A stretch of 64,000 nucleotides of DNA from Rhizobium brockwellii (lineage in GTDB: Bacteria; Pseudomonadota; Alphaproteobacteria; Rhizobiales; Rhizobiaceae), in the NCBI RefSeq assembly GCF_000769405.2, contig NZ_CP053440.1:434001-498000 (forward strand), read 5' to 3'. The notes below the pieces were generated by a model, which was given only the letters and a program-made list of their open reading frames with translations, had not been told where the DNA came from and searched no databases. The translations under genes were made by a program, and so were the position numbers. Positions within the stretch are counted from its first letter, which is position 1. The number at the start of each line of letters is the position of its first letter. Positions 25,291 to 33,175 of the stretch are shown here, piece after piece.

Positions 25291-25560
25291 GTCGACCTTG
25301 ATCGCGACGCCATCTTCACATACATAGAAGCAGAGAATCCGTTAGCCGCCATTCTGGTTGACGAACGGATTGTTGCTGCTGTCCGCCGGTTGATAGATTT
25401 TCCCGCGAGCGGTCGTGTTGGCAGAATTGCTGGCACCCGCGAGCTGTTAATTAACGGTACGCCCTACGTCGCAGCGTATGCAATCACCGAAACAGCGGTT
25501 CGTATCCTTCGCGTCCTCCATGGCGCGCACGAATGGCCAGACACTTTGCCAACGAGTTAG
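25291..25560 (+). pseudogene. ParE/RelE-type toxin gene lacking its start
   Basis: In the frame ending at TAG 25558-25560 the sequence reads VDLDRDAIFTYIEAENPLAA, VDERIVAAVRRLIDFPASGR and AVRILRVLHGAHEWPDTLPT, unmistakably the body and C-terminus of a ParE toxin. There is no ATG, GTG or TTG start in the right place, and the first 8-12 residues of the family are replaced by sequence continuous with the end of the dioxygenase gene. No antitoxin gene is nearby. It is a broken toxin left at the junction. Confidence 0.8.
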
Positions 25561-25587
25561 GCTTCGTTCTCAATGCTGAGAATCAAT

Positions 25588-25617
25588 GGTCGTTGGTTCG
25601 AACTGGTTCAAGGCGAG
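25588..25617. repeat. Short dispersed motif, copy 3 of 3
   Basis: The stretch GGTCGTTGGTTCGAACTGGT and the following TCAAGGCGA match 7193-7221 at all but a few positions. Like copy 1 it follows a ParE/RecG-remnant region and precedes decayed genes. Confidence 0.3.
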
Positions 25618-25889
25618 GGTTAGATCATCAATGATCCAATCTCATTCCGTTACCGTTGTCGATCTCAAACTGGCCTCGATAACCGGCCCATAACGATTCA
25701 GAATAACATATAGGCATCCTTCTTTCATCAACGTCTCCTTAAAGAGGGGAGCATGGGCGCGCAGTTCGTCTATCTCGATTTTGACGCGGCCCAGGATGGT
25801 GCTGCAACGGGTGGGTATGCGGCCCCATCCTCGCCGGAATCCCGCGAGAAGCAGCTGGCAAAATTCCGTGAGCTTGCGCCTGAGGTCGT

Positions 25890-26046
25890 AGTCGCGGATC
25901 CCGGCGTGACCGTCGAAACTGTGGTCGGTCGACGGGTCGTCGATCACCGCATCCGGCGTGAACAAGGTCACTGCCGCCTCGGTATCGAAGGCGTTGGTGG
26001 CAGTGATCAGCGCATCCGCTTTCGCGCGCAAGATGGTAGCGGTCAT
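25890..26046 (-). pseudogene. 5' fragment of a SnoaL-like gene
   Basis: From the ATG at 26046 the minus strand reads MTATILRAKADALITATNAF, AAVTLFTPDAVIDDPSTDHS and FDGHAGIRDY, the front third of a SnoaL/NTF2-like protein. After about 50 codons the family pattern is lost although the frame stays open to 25642. The protein is unlike the SnoaL passenger in the IS66 element beyond the shared fold. Confidence 0.65.
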
Positions 26047-26050
26047 CGCA

Positions 26051-26365
26051 TCAACTCCCGTGCTGCCAGCTCTTGAAGACGAACTCGAGACCGTAGCCGT
26101 CGGGGTCCTTGACCTGCGCCGCATAATAGCGGGGATCGTAGTGAGGCTGCGGAGCCGGTGGATGGATTTCGGTCGCGCCGGCCGCCAGGGCCTCGGCATG
26201 GGCGGCGTTCACCATCGCTTCGGAGACCGCGACGAGACCGACGTGCACGGCCCCGGGTGCGGCCATGCCCGCACGTAGCCAGAAGAATATCCGGCCGTTG
26301 GCGCCGAAGCCCTTGAGATCGGGATGACCGGGCGGGCCAGCCTGACCGTCGTAGTCGCGGCGAGC
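26051..26365 (-). pseudogene. 3' fragment of a glyoxalase/VOC superfamily gene
   Basis: The minus strand encodes PDLKGFGANGRIFFWLRAG, AVHVGLVAVSEAMVNAAHAE and VKDPDGYGLEFVFKSW, the C-terminal two-thirds of a vicinal-oxygen-chelate (glyoxalase-like) protein. The N-terminal DHxxxxVxD part is missing: upstream of about 26365 the frame runs through unrelated sequence that is itself the start of a broken ABM gene on the other strand. It ends four bases before the SnoaL fragment's start. Confidence 0.7.
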
Positions 26366-26611
26366 GGACTTCTTGCGGTCGGCGGTTCCCTTGGTGAATA
26401 CCGAGCCCGGACGATTTCGTGGTATGCGATTCAAGAGGGGACTTCCTCTTTCGCGATATTCGATACCTTTGATGACGAGGCTGGACGCGACGCGCATCTC
26501 AATGGAGAGGTCGCCGCTACGTTGATGGAAAAAATCAAGGCAGGCGACATATTCGCCAAAACACCGGAAATTCATAAATTAGGTATCATCGCGGACAAAC
26601 CGGCGAAGTAA
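26355..26611 (+). pseudogene. 3' fragment of an antibiotic-biosynthesis-monooxygenase (ABM/YgiN-like) gene, frameshifted
   Basis: The plus strand gives ADFLRSAVPLVNTEPG in one frame and, after loss of one base near 26411, TISWYAIQEGTSSFAIFDTF, DDEAGRDAHLNGEVAATLME and ending in ADKPAK. This is the ABM ferredoxin-like fold found in small quinol monooxygenases. The first 20-25 residues are absent. It is head-to-head with the VOC fragment, and both lack their 5' ends at the same place, so a deletion of their common promoter region is likely. Confidence 0.7.
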
Positions 26612-26619
26612 GAATACCG

Positions 26620-26732
26620 AGATGCAGATGCTCCAGGTTCCAGTGCACTGGCAGGACCAATCGGCGCCAGACGTCCGGCTGGATCTCGTCGATGGAAACT
26701 CTGACCTGCGCAGCGTTTGCGGCTTTGAACAT
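26620..26732 (-). pseudogene. 5' fragment of a plasmid pRiA4b ORF-3-like gene
   Basis: From the ATG at 26732 the minus strand reads VRVSIDEIQPDVWRRLVLPV and HWNLEHLHL, the start of the pRiA4b ORF-3 family (a domain common on rhizobial plasmids, function unknown). The family sequence stops abruptly about ten bases from the end of the ABM fragment, marking another junction. Confidence 0.6.
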
Positions 26733-26885
26733 CGTACGAATGAACAAGGTCAGGCGACGATCGTCAAGAAGGCCGCTTGATTGTGGAACTGAATTGGAAT
26801 CGGATCGTCTCTGACCGCGACCTCTGCCGGCTTGTGCAGCGTCGAGGCTTAATATCTCTAGTGTACCCCAAACCGGAGCATCGCC

Positions 26886-27062
26886 ATGGATCGAAGCGCG
26901 GCCGATATGCTGTCGAAAGCCTGCATCGAAATTCTTAAGCCGGACAGCGATGAAGCGTGTGCACCGGATGCAACGACATGTTCATGCTGTCGAACGTTAC
27001 GTCCGGCCTCAAGCATGGATGATGATGGCTGCGGGATCTGCGACGAATGCCTGGCACCATGA
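26886..27062 (+). CDS. Small Cys-rich (zinc-ribbon-like) protein, unknown function
   Basis: The 58-residue protein begins MDRSAADMLSKACIEILKPD and has two cysteine pairs, CSCC and CGICDEC, that could hold a zinc ion. Its stop overlaps the start of the next gene (ATGA at 27059), which strongly supports translation of both. The family is not recognised. Because of its size it could be missed by gene finders. Confidence 0.6.
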   Translation: MDRSAADMLSKACIEILKPDSDEACAPDATTCSCCRTLRPASSMDDDGCGICDECLAP

Positions 27063-27373
27063 CCGCCGGCGGCAAAACACCTCCATTGGTTCAGGCGACG
27101 TTCGAAGACGCGCTTGCGAAATTGCCGGACGGCTATGTCGACGGATATTTTGGTAATCGATCATGGGGTGTGACCGTCAAGCGGTCGGAGGATGGCAAAC
27201 GGACCTGGCTCTATGGCGAGGAACGTAGTGGGACGGATATCGTCAGCTTCAACCTCTATCGATTGGCTGGACCCGGGCCCATCCTGAAGCCCTGCGAAAT
27301 GTCCTCCGCCAAGGTGATCGAGTTCGTTCTCGGTTTCGAGCCCAGCACAGCGAAAGCCGCGTCTCGACCGTAG
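27059..27373 (+). CDS. Small conserved protein of unknown function
   Basis: The 104-residue protein from the ATG at 27059 reads MTAGGKTPPLVQATFEDALA, GYFGNRSWGVTVKRSEDGKR and TWLYGEERSGTDIVSFNLYR. It looks like a compact cytoplasmic domain with a beta-rich centre and a C-terminal helix (SSAKVIEFVLGFEP). It is coupled to the Cys-rich gene by a four-base overlap, so they probably act together. No known family is recognised. Confidence 0.65.
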   Translation: MTAGGKTPPLVQATFEDALAKLPDGYVDGYFGNRSWGVTVKRSEDGKRTWLYGEERSGTDIVSFNLYRLAGPGPILKPCEMSSAKVIEFVLGFEPSTAKAASRP

Positions 27374-27526
27374 TGGTCGAAATAGCAGGATCGATATTGT
27401 ATTGCAGCATGTGCATGGCTGCACAGTGATGCGCATGCGGCCGGCTTTGAACACGAAGCGCCGTCTGGTTGCCTGCCGCGTACCGGATGAGAGGCCCATC
27501 CGGTAGCGCGATCGTATTGCCAGACG

Positions 27527-28615
27527 TTAGACGCTAAGGTGCTGTTCGAAGAACTGCTGAAGCTTATCAAACGGGATGACGTCAACCTTGTCATAGAGGT
27601 CAGTGTGGTTCGCCCCCGGGATAATCATCAATTCCTTAGGCTCCGCGGCTGCGGCATAGGCGGTTTCCGCAAAATACAGAGAGTGAGCCTTCTCGCCATG
27701 AATGAACAGGACCGGGCGCGGTGAGATTTCCGCGATGTAAGTCAGGATCGGCATGTTCATGAACGACAGTGGGGTGGTCTGCGTCCAGGCGTTGCCGGAG
27801 TTGACAGCGCGCTTATGATAGCCGCGCGGCGTGCTGTAGTAGTCATGGTAGTCGACCAGGAACTGCGCTTCGCCACCCTTGAGCACATTGTAAGGCGGCT
27901 GATAGGCGGGGTTCCCTTTTTCGGCATCCGCCCAACGCTGGCGGCTCATCTGCTCCAGCGCTTGTGTGCGCTGTTCTAGGGTTACACTGTCGTTGTAGCC
28001 CTTGGACATGACGCGCGTCATGTCATACATGGTGCTGGCAACGACGGCCTTCACGCGTTTGTCCACGGCGACGGCGTTCAACGCCATGCCGCCCCAACCG
28101 CAAACACCGATCACGCCGATCCGCTCGCGGTCCACTTCAGGGCGCAGACCAATGAAGTCTACTGCAGCACTGAAGTCCTCGGTGTTGATGTCAGGGGAAG
28201 CGACATTCCGCGGCTCGCCGCTGCTTTCCCCAGTATAGGATGGATCGAAGGCGATTGTGATGAAACCACGTTCCGCCATGGTCTGAGCGTAGAGGCCTGA
28301 GGATTGTTCCTTCACCGCGCCAAACGGGCCGCCGACCACAATGGCCGGCAGAGTACCGGTGCTACGGTTTTTCGGCAGATAGAGATCGCCGACCAGAGTG
28401 ATGCCATAGCGGTTCTGGAAGCTCACCTTCTCGTGGTCGACCTTACTGCTCTTCGGGAAGACCTTGTCCCATTCTGCATTTCCCTGTGCGAACGCGGGCG
28501 CGCCGGCGACCGATGCGACGCCAAGCGCTGCCACCCCCACACCGGTCATCTTCAGCAAAGTGCGGCGTCCAGCGTCGGGTTCCTCATGATTGACGGTTTC
28601 GTTGGATGTGTTCAT
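27527..28615 (-). CDS. Tat-exported alpha/beta hydrolase with a cysteine nucleophile (dienelactone-hydrolase-like)
   Basis: The 362-residue protein begins with a twin-arginine signal (GRRTLLKMTGVGVAALGVAS, cleavage after AFAQ at residue 44). The alpha/beta hydrolase core has the nucleophile elbow GVCGWGG with C172 in place of the usual serine, as in dienelactone hydrolases and related DUF-type hydrolases, an oxyanion strand (IVVGGPFG) and the histidine loop GANHTDLYD near 340. It would act in the periplasm. GGAG precedes the ATG. It is divergent from the Irr-like gene, with a palindromic operator at 28846-28860 in between. The substrate is unknown. Confidence 0.82.
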   Translation of the reverse strand: MNTSNETVNHEEPDAGRRTLLKMTGVGVAALGVASVAGAPAFAQGNAEWDKVFPKSSKVDHEKVSFQNRYGITLVGDLYLPKNRSTGTLPAIVVGGPFGAVKEQSSGLYAQTMAERGFITIAFDPSYTGESSGEPRNVASPDINTEDFSAAVDFIGLRPEVDRERIGVIGVCGWGGMALNAVAVDKRVKAVVASTMYDMTRVMSKGYNDSVTLEQRTQALEQMSRQRWADAEKGNPAYQPPYNVLKGGEAQFLVDYHDYYSTPRGYHKRAVNSGNAWTQTTPLSFMNMPILTYIAEISPRPVLFIHGEKAHSLYFAETAYAAAAEPKELMIIPGANHTDLYDKVDVIPFDKLQQFFEQHLSV

Positions 28616-28845
28616 GTCGATCTCCAGTTGTTGTGGCTGCCTGACGGAGATGTAATGGACACCATGCCTTGCGATTAGGTCAGGCGTTTCGCTCGTTATT
28701 ATGAGAAATTTTCATCAATGCGGCAGCGTGTCGTCGAAGCGAGCTTGGCGCTTGGCGCTGTTGCCTCGCGAGAAGGGCCGCTGATGCGGCCCTACACTCA
28801 ATCACAAGCTGGTCCAGCCAACTGTTGGGCCTCAATCATGAGGCA

Positions 28846-28860
28846 ATAACGCTGCGTTAT
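28846..28860. promoter_or_regulatory. Palindromic operator ATAAC-N5-GTTAT (copy upstream of the Irr-like gene)
   Basis: ATAACGCTGCGTTAT is a perfect 5-bp inverted repeat with T-N11-A spacing, 85 bp upstream of the start at 28945. The same sequence with a different spacer occurs in the intergenic regions of the catabolic island (39801, 48170 and close variants). Confidence 0.5.
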
Positions 28861-28944
28861 AGGGCAGTTAAGGTCGATGTAGCCGGGCGAGCTACAGCGA
28901 GGATATAGGTGGGGGGATCACAAAGTGGAACTTGGGTGAACAGC

Positions 28945-29361
28945 ATGGAACGCACATCTTCGGTTGCCAGAGACCTGCGTGCGGTGGGACTGAGGCCGAC
29001 CGAGCAACGCATTGCTTTGTTCAACCTCCTCTTTGCCGGCGGCCATCGCCATGTCACAGCCGAGGAGCTTCATGCGGAAGTGCTTGCGCATGGGATCAGT
29101 CTGTCGGTCGCTACGGTCTACAATGCCCTGAACGATTTCACCGTAGCCGGGCTGGTTCGAGTGCTCGCAGTCGAAGGCGCGCGCACCTGGTTCGACACCA
29201 ACATTTCGGATCACCACCATTTTTATGTTGAGGGCGACGGCGAAATCCGGGACATCGATGCCAGCAGCATCTCGATAGCCAACATTCCCGAGCCGCCGGA
29301 AGGATTTGAGATAGCCAATATCGACGTTGTAATCCGGGTACGTCCGATTTCAGGCCGGTGA
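28945..29361 (+). CDS. Fur-family regulator, Irr-like
   Basis: The 138-residue protein has a winged helix (LRAVGLRPTEQRIALFNLLF, AEELHAEVLAHGISLSVATV, YNALNDFTVAGLVRVLAVEG) and then the Irr-type sequence DHHHFYVEGDGEIRDID in place of the Cys-rich zinc site of Fur. Irr senses haem to control iron genes in alphaproteobacteria. No N-terminal haem regulatory Cys-Pro motif is seen, as in several Rhizobium Irr proteins. The ATG at 28945 is chosen; a GTG nine bases upstream is possible. It may be a second, specialised Irr copy given its catabolic neighbours. Confidence 0.82.
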   Translation: MERTSSVARDLRAVGLRPTEQRIALFNLLFAGGHRHVTAEELHAEVLAHGISLSVATVYNALNDFTVAGLVRVLAVEGARTWFDTNISDHHHFYVEGDGEIRDIDASSISIANIPEPPEGFEIANIDVVIRVRPISGR

Positions 29362-29419
29362 GCATGTTCGGGACGATGGCTCATGTCGTCTTATACTCCT
29401 TGAGCTTGGAGCATGAACA

Positions 29420-30592
29420 TTGACAGGGCGAACCAATGTCCTCGTTACACTCGCGCCCAAAATGGCGGTCGTTTTCGTGGGCTTCCTCATAGCCGGTATG
29501 GGGATAACCGTGCTTCCGATCCACGTCAGTAGTGACTTGGGCTTCGGCACGTTCGTGATCGGGCTGATAACAGGCAGCCAATTCTGTGCGTCCCTGATGA
29601 CGAGATTGTGGGCCGGCGATTTTGCGGATCGTAAGGGGCCGAAAAAAGCGGTCATCTTGGGACTGTCCTTGGCGGCTGCCGCCGGCGCACTGTATCTCGC
29701 TTCCTTGATCACCATTAGTCAACCTGTCTTGTCTGCCGCGATCCTTGTCGCCGGGCGCGGTGTGCTTGGTGCCGGGGAGAGTCTTATCATCACCGGCTCA
29801 GTAGCTTGGGGCCTGGCCACCGTCGGATCACAGCATTCAGGGAAAGTGATTGCGTGGATCGGCACCGCAATGTTTGGAGCGCTCGCTGCAGGTGCCCCCA
29901 TCGGAAGCGCCTTGTTTGCGATGCAAGGCTTTGCGGCGATCGCGTCGGCGACAATCTTGTTGCCGCTGTTGATGGCTGCAATGATTGCACCGCTTGAGCC
30001 CGTGTCAGGCCGCTCTTCGCCCTCGGCATCCAGGCTTAGCGTCATCAGAGCAGTTTGGCTCCCCGGGCTCGGTTCTGCATTTGCAAGTCTCGGTTACGGA
30101 AGCATCCTTGCATTCTCCAGTCTGTTATTCGTTGACCGCCAGTGGGCAGACGGGTGGCTTGCCGTGACGTCTTTCGCGACGGCGTTGGTCGCAAGTCGTA
30201 TCTTGCTTGGACATCTCCCCGACAGGCTTGGCGGTCCGTTTACCGCACTGGTGTTTGCCATCGTCGAAGCGATCGGTCTTGTGACGATGGGACTCGCCTC
30301 CCAGCCGATCGTCGCCCTGGCGGGAGCCGCCTTGGTAGGCTTCGGTTATTCCCTCGTTTTCCCGGGGTTTGGCATCGCAGTCGTCCGGGCCGCGCCCTCG
30401 CAAAGTCGCGGCATGGCCATGGGACTGTATTCAGCCTGTCTTGATGTCGCGCTTGCCTTCAGCGGGCCGGCGCTGGGGTTGGTTGGTGATGTCGCCGGGC
30501 TGCCGGCCATCTTCGTGACAACGGGTGGTTTCGTGTCGCTATCAACGTTCGTGGCACTGTTTATCATTAGGCGTGGACAAGCCGGCAGCTGA
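29420..30592 (+). CDS. MFS efflux-type transporter
   Basis: The protein of 390 residues has about 12 membrane helices. The MFS motif A between helices 2 and 3 is present as DFADRKGPKKAVILG, with a second related loop (GHLPDRLGGPFTALV) in the C-terminal half. It resembles YhhS-type DHA1 exporters of arabinose-like compounds or drugs. The likely start is the TTG at 29420; the next ATG (29462) would remove part of the first helix. It follows the Irr-like gene by 58 bp and may be co-transcribed with it. Confidence 0.82.
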   Translation: MTGRTNVLVTLAPKMAVVFVGFLIAGMGITVLPIHVSSDLGFGTFVIGLITGSQFCASLMTRLWAGDFADRKGPKKAVILGLSLAAAAGALYLASLITISQPVLSAAILVAGRGVLGAGESLIITGSVAWGLATVGSQHSGKVIAWIGTAMFGALAAGAPIGSALFAMQGFAAIASATILLPLLMAAMIAPLEPVSGRSSPSASRLSVIRAVWLPGLGSAFASLGYGSILAFSSLLFVDRQWADGWLAVTSFATALVASRILLGHLPDRLGGPFTALVFAIVEAIGLVTMGLASQPIVALAGAALVGFGYSLVFPGFGIAVVRAAPSQSRGMAMGLYSACLDVALAFSGPALGLVGDVAGLPAIFVTTGGFVSLSTFVALFIIRRGQAGS

Positions 30593-30760
30593 GCCAAAAG
30601 GATGCCCTGCCTTTGACAGTTTCTATTGTTTGGTCTCGGCTAATACAACCGAGGCAATACAACGCGGACGGAAAAACGGAAAAGTCGCTATTTACCGCCA
30701 GAAAATACGCCACGCCCCTGTTTTCTGGGCGCAATGAGTATTGGCCGCAGGCACGATGAC

Positions 30761-30795
30761 AAAAAAGCGGGCCACTGAGATAGCGGCCAGCTTTT
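30761..30795. terminator. Bidirectional terminator between convergent genes
   Basis: AAAAGCGGGCC and GGCCAGCTTTT form an imperfect 10-11 bp stem with an 11-base loop, giving a T run on both strands. It lies between the MFS gene (ends 30592, plus) and the reductase gene (ends 30826, minus). Confidence 0.6.
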
Positions 30796-30825
30796 GGTTA
30801 AATGGCGGTCGAATCCTTGCGTGCG

Positions 30826-31740
30826 TTACCGCGCTCCCTTGCGAACTTCTTCTTCCATGTCCACGCCATTGAGCTTCCCGACCAGGTCGCTGAGCATCGG
30901 AACGAAGTCGTCGCCATGGCCAATCGCTTCGGCATGCGTGTAGTACTGGACCGCAGCAGACGCCATCACGCTGGTCACCTTGGAGTCGGCAGCCATGTTG
31001 TTGACGTAGCGAAGGTCTTTCGCCGCGTATGAGATCATGAACCTGTGGGCATCGCGGTCACGTTCGACGACGTATTTCATGAAGGTGCCGAAGAAGCCGC
31101 TGTCCATCCGGCTACCCGTGATGACATCACGTATCGCCTGTGGCGAGATGCCGATTTTTGCTCCGAGGACAACCGCTTCGGCATAGAGCGCACCATAGCT
31201 CATTCCGATGAAGTTCATCAGCAACTTCATCTTGTGGCCGTTCCCCACGGCACCTACCCGGATGATCCGACCGGCCCAGCATTCGATGACAGGCTTCACA
31301 CGCTCGAAAACTTCGTCGTCGCCTGCGACCATCGCGTCGAGAGTGCCTTCTTCAGCCTCCTTGGGCGTGCGGCCGAGTGAGGCGTCGATCAAGGTAGCGC
31401 CAGCCGCCTGAAGCTCCTGTGCCAGCAGCAAGGTAGATGAGGGGTCGGAGGTCGATGTATCGATTACGATCAAGCCAGGACGCGCGCCGGCAATAATGCC
31501 ATCGTTACCTTTCACGACCTTTTCCACTTGGCCTGAGTTCTGGAGGCAGATGTGGATGATGTCGCACCGTTCGGCCATATCTTTGGGGCTGGAAGCGCTT
31601 TTCGCACCGATCTCCAGAAGCGTGGGCATCGGGCGCTGATCCAGGAACCAAAGTTCGTAGCCCTTGGTGCGAATGTTCTTCGCCATCCCGTGTCCCATCA
31701 TGCCGACACCGATGAAGCCGATGACTGGTTTGTTGCTCAT
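30826..31740 (-). CDS. 3-hydroxyisobutyrate/tartronate-semialdehyde reductase-type dehydrogenase
   Basis: The 304-residue protein of the beta-hydroxyacid dehydrogenase family has an N-terminal Rossmann motif GFIGVGMMGHGMAKN, substrate-binding signature DASLGRTPKEAEEG (usual form DAPVSGG), and catalytic lysine in GNGHKMKLLMNFI. It resembles GarR/GlxR, which reduce tartronate semialdehyde to D-glycerate, but the altered DASLGR motif suggests a different substrate. GGAGAGGAG precedes the ATG. It is the last gene of the long threonate operon, 26 bp after the isomerase gene. Confidence 0.85.
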   Translation of the reverse strand: MSNKPVIGFIGVGMMGHGMAKNIRTKGYELWFLDQRPMPTLLEIGAKSASSPKDMAERCDIIHICLQNSGQVEKVVKGNDGIIAGARPGLIVIDTSTSDPSSTLLLAQELQAAGATLIDASLGRTPKEAEEGTLDAMVAGDDEVFERVKPVIECWAGRIIRVGAVGNGHKMKLLMNFIGMSYGALYAEAVVLGAKIGISPQAIRDVITGSRMDSGFFGTFMKYVVERDRDAHRFMISYAAKDLRYVNNMAADSKVTSVMASAAVQYYTHAEAIGHGDDFVPMLSDLVGKLNGVDMEEEVRKGAR

Positions 31741-31766
31741 GGTTATCTCCTCTCCGAAATTCGCTG

Positions 31767-32528
31767 TCAGTCTCTGAATGAAGAAAGCCAGGCGAGATCG
31801 GGCACCGGCCCGTTCGCCGGCAGATACTCGGCACCGATTGGCTGCGCCCAACCGAATTCGCGAACGCGGCTCAGCGCGAACGAGTAATCAAGCTCGCCAT
31901 GGTCGGGGCTTCCACGATCCGGCACCGAGGCAATCTGCACATGGCCGATCAAGGGCAGGTTCGCCTCAAAACGGCGCGTGACATCACCACCCATGATCTG
32001 GACATGATAAAAGTCGAACATCATCTTGAGGTTCGGTCTCGCTACCTCGCGGATGATGTCCGCTGCCTGCTCGACAGTGCTGAGAAAGTACCCGGGTGCA
32101 TTGTAGTGGTTCAGGGGTTCGATCAAGATCCTGATGTTCGATCCCGCTTTCTCACAGGCGTATGCGAGGTTCTCGATGAACGCCGAGCGCGCGCGGGGGC
32201 CGCTCGAATTTCCTGCCATGACATGGATCGCGCCGGCTGAAATCTCGGTCGCGTATTGAACGGCCTGGTCAATTGCAGCGCGCGCTTCCTCTTCGCGCCC
32301 AGGAAGGGCGGACAATCCGTTTTCACCAACTGAAACACTGCCGCGCGAGGTGTTCAAACCGAGCATCTTGAGCCCGGTCTGCTCCAAGGCCGCTTTGACG
32401 TCCGAGGCAAGAGCCGCATACGGCCAATGGCACTCCACCGCATCGAAGCCTGCATCCTTAGCAGCCCTGATAGCATCGGGCAGCGGACGATCATTCCAGA
32501 GGAAGCCCAGGTTCGCCGAGAATTTCAT
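31767..32528 (-). CDS. otnI: 2-oxo-tetronate isomerase/hydroxypyruvate isomerase family (OtnI-like)
   Basis: The 253-residue TIM-barrel protein of the xylose-isomerase-like AP endonuclease family begins KFSANLGFLWNDRPLPDAIR, has ECHWPYA and the metal/catalytic region MMFDFYHVQIMGGDVTRRFE and GHVQIASVPDRGSPDHGEL, characteristic of Hyi/OtnI. In the threonate pathway OtnI converts 2-oxo-tetronate to 3-oxo-tetronate. Its start overlaps the end of the aldolase gene (ATGA), and the kinase and dehydrogenase of the same route follow in order upstream, which favours OtnI over hydroxypyruvate isomerase. Confidence 0.88.
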   Translation of the reverse strand: MKFSANLGFLWNDRPLPDAIRAAKDAGFDAVECHWPYAALASDVKAALEQTGLKMLGLNTSRGSVSVGENGLSALPGREEEARAAIDQAVQYATEISAGAIHVMAGNSSGPRARSAFIENLAYACEKAGSNIRILIEPLNHYNAPGYFLSTVEQAADIIREVARPNLKMMFDFYHVQIMGGDVTRRFEANLPLIGHVQIASVPDRGSPDHGELDYSFALSRVREFGWAQPIGAEYLPANGPVPDLAWLSSFRD

Positions 32529-33175
32529 GCTTCCCACTCCACATTGAATGATGTCACGACGCCGAGAATCTCCTCCGCCTTGAGCTGGCGGGGGCGGCAT
32601 CCGCAGGTCAGCATCGCGAGCCGCGCTGTGGCCTCCAGCTCCTCGATCGCATTGCAAGCCGCCTCCACGTCTTTCCCGGTGACGACCGGCCCATGATTGG
32701 CAAGCATCACGGCAGTACGCTTTCCCGCCAGGCCGCGGACGGCTTCACCCATCGCGGGGTCGCCCGGTCGGAAGAAGGGCAGCAGTTTGACGCGGCCGAG
32801 CTGCATGATCGCGTATGGCGTGAGAGGCGGGAGAAAGTCGTCCTCGTTGACATCCGGCATCATCGACCAGGCGACTGCATGGCAGGAGTGCAGGTGAACA
32901 ACAGCGCCCGCTTGGCTTCGGGTGTCGTAGAATGCGGAGTGGAGAGGCATTTCCTTGGTGGGTTTGTCGCCTTCAACGTGCCGGCCGTCGTTATCAATGC
33001 GGCTTAGGCGCGACGGATCGAGGCGACCGAAACTTGTCCCCGTCGGAGATACCAACAGACCGCCGTCCGAGATGCGCGCCGATATGTTGCCCGTCGATCC
33101 GTGCGTGAGCCCTCGGTCGAAAAGTGACTTTGCAAGATCGCAGATTTGTTCGCGTAGGCGAGCTTCTTCCGTCAT
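32525..33175 (-). CDS. otnC: 3-oxo-tetronate 4-phosphate decarboxylase, class II aldolase family (OtnC-like)
   Basis: The 216-residue class II aldolase/adducin domain protein shows GLTHGSTGNISARISDGGLL, the zinc ligands in VVHLHSCHAVAWS, and the later histidine in LANHGPVVTG. In the tetronate pathway the enzyme decarboxylates 3-oxo-tetronate 4-phosphate to dihydroxyacetone phosphate. Both ends overlap neighbouring genes by four bases (kinase upstream, isomerase downstream), a strongly coupled otnK-otnC-otnI order. Confidence 0.9.
   Translation of the reverse strand: MTEEARLREQICDLAKSLFDRGLTHGSTGNISARISDGGLLVSPTGTSFGRLDPSRLSRIDNDGRHVEGDKPTKEMPLHSAFYDTRSQAGAVVHLHSCHAVAWSMMPDVNEDDFLPPLTPYAIMQLGRVKLLPFFRPGDPAMGEAVRGLAGKRTAVMLANHGPVVTGKDVEAACNAIEELEATARLAMLTCGCRPRQLKAEEILGVVTSFNVEWEA

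Noticed and set aside
25642..25728. Possible 28-codon gene on the minus strand with AAGGAG before its ATG
   Set aside because: It is the open tail of a decayed SnoaL frame, has no family match and lies in a stretch of gene stumps; the ribosome site may be chance.
26621..26779. A 52-codon plus-strand frame between the ABM fragment and the Cys-rich gene
   Set aside because: The opposite strand gives clear pRiA4b ORF-3 sequence, so this frame is its shadow.
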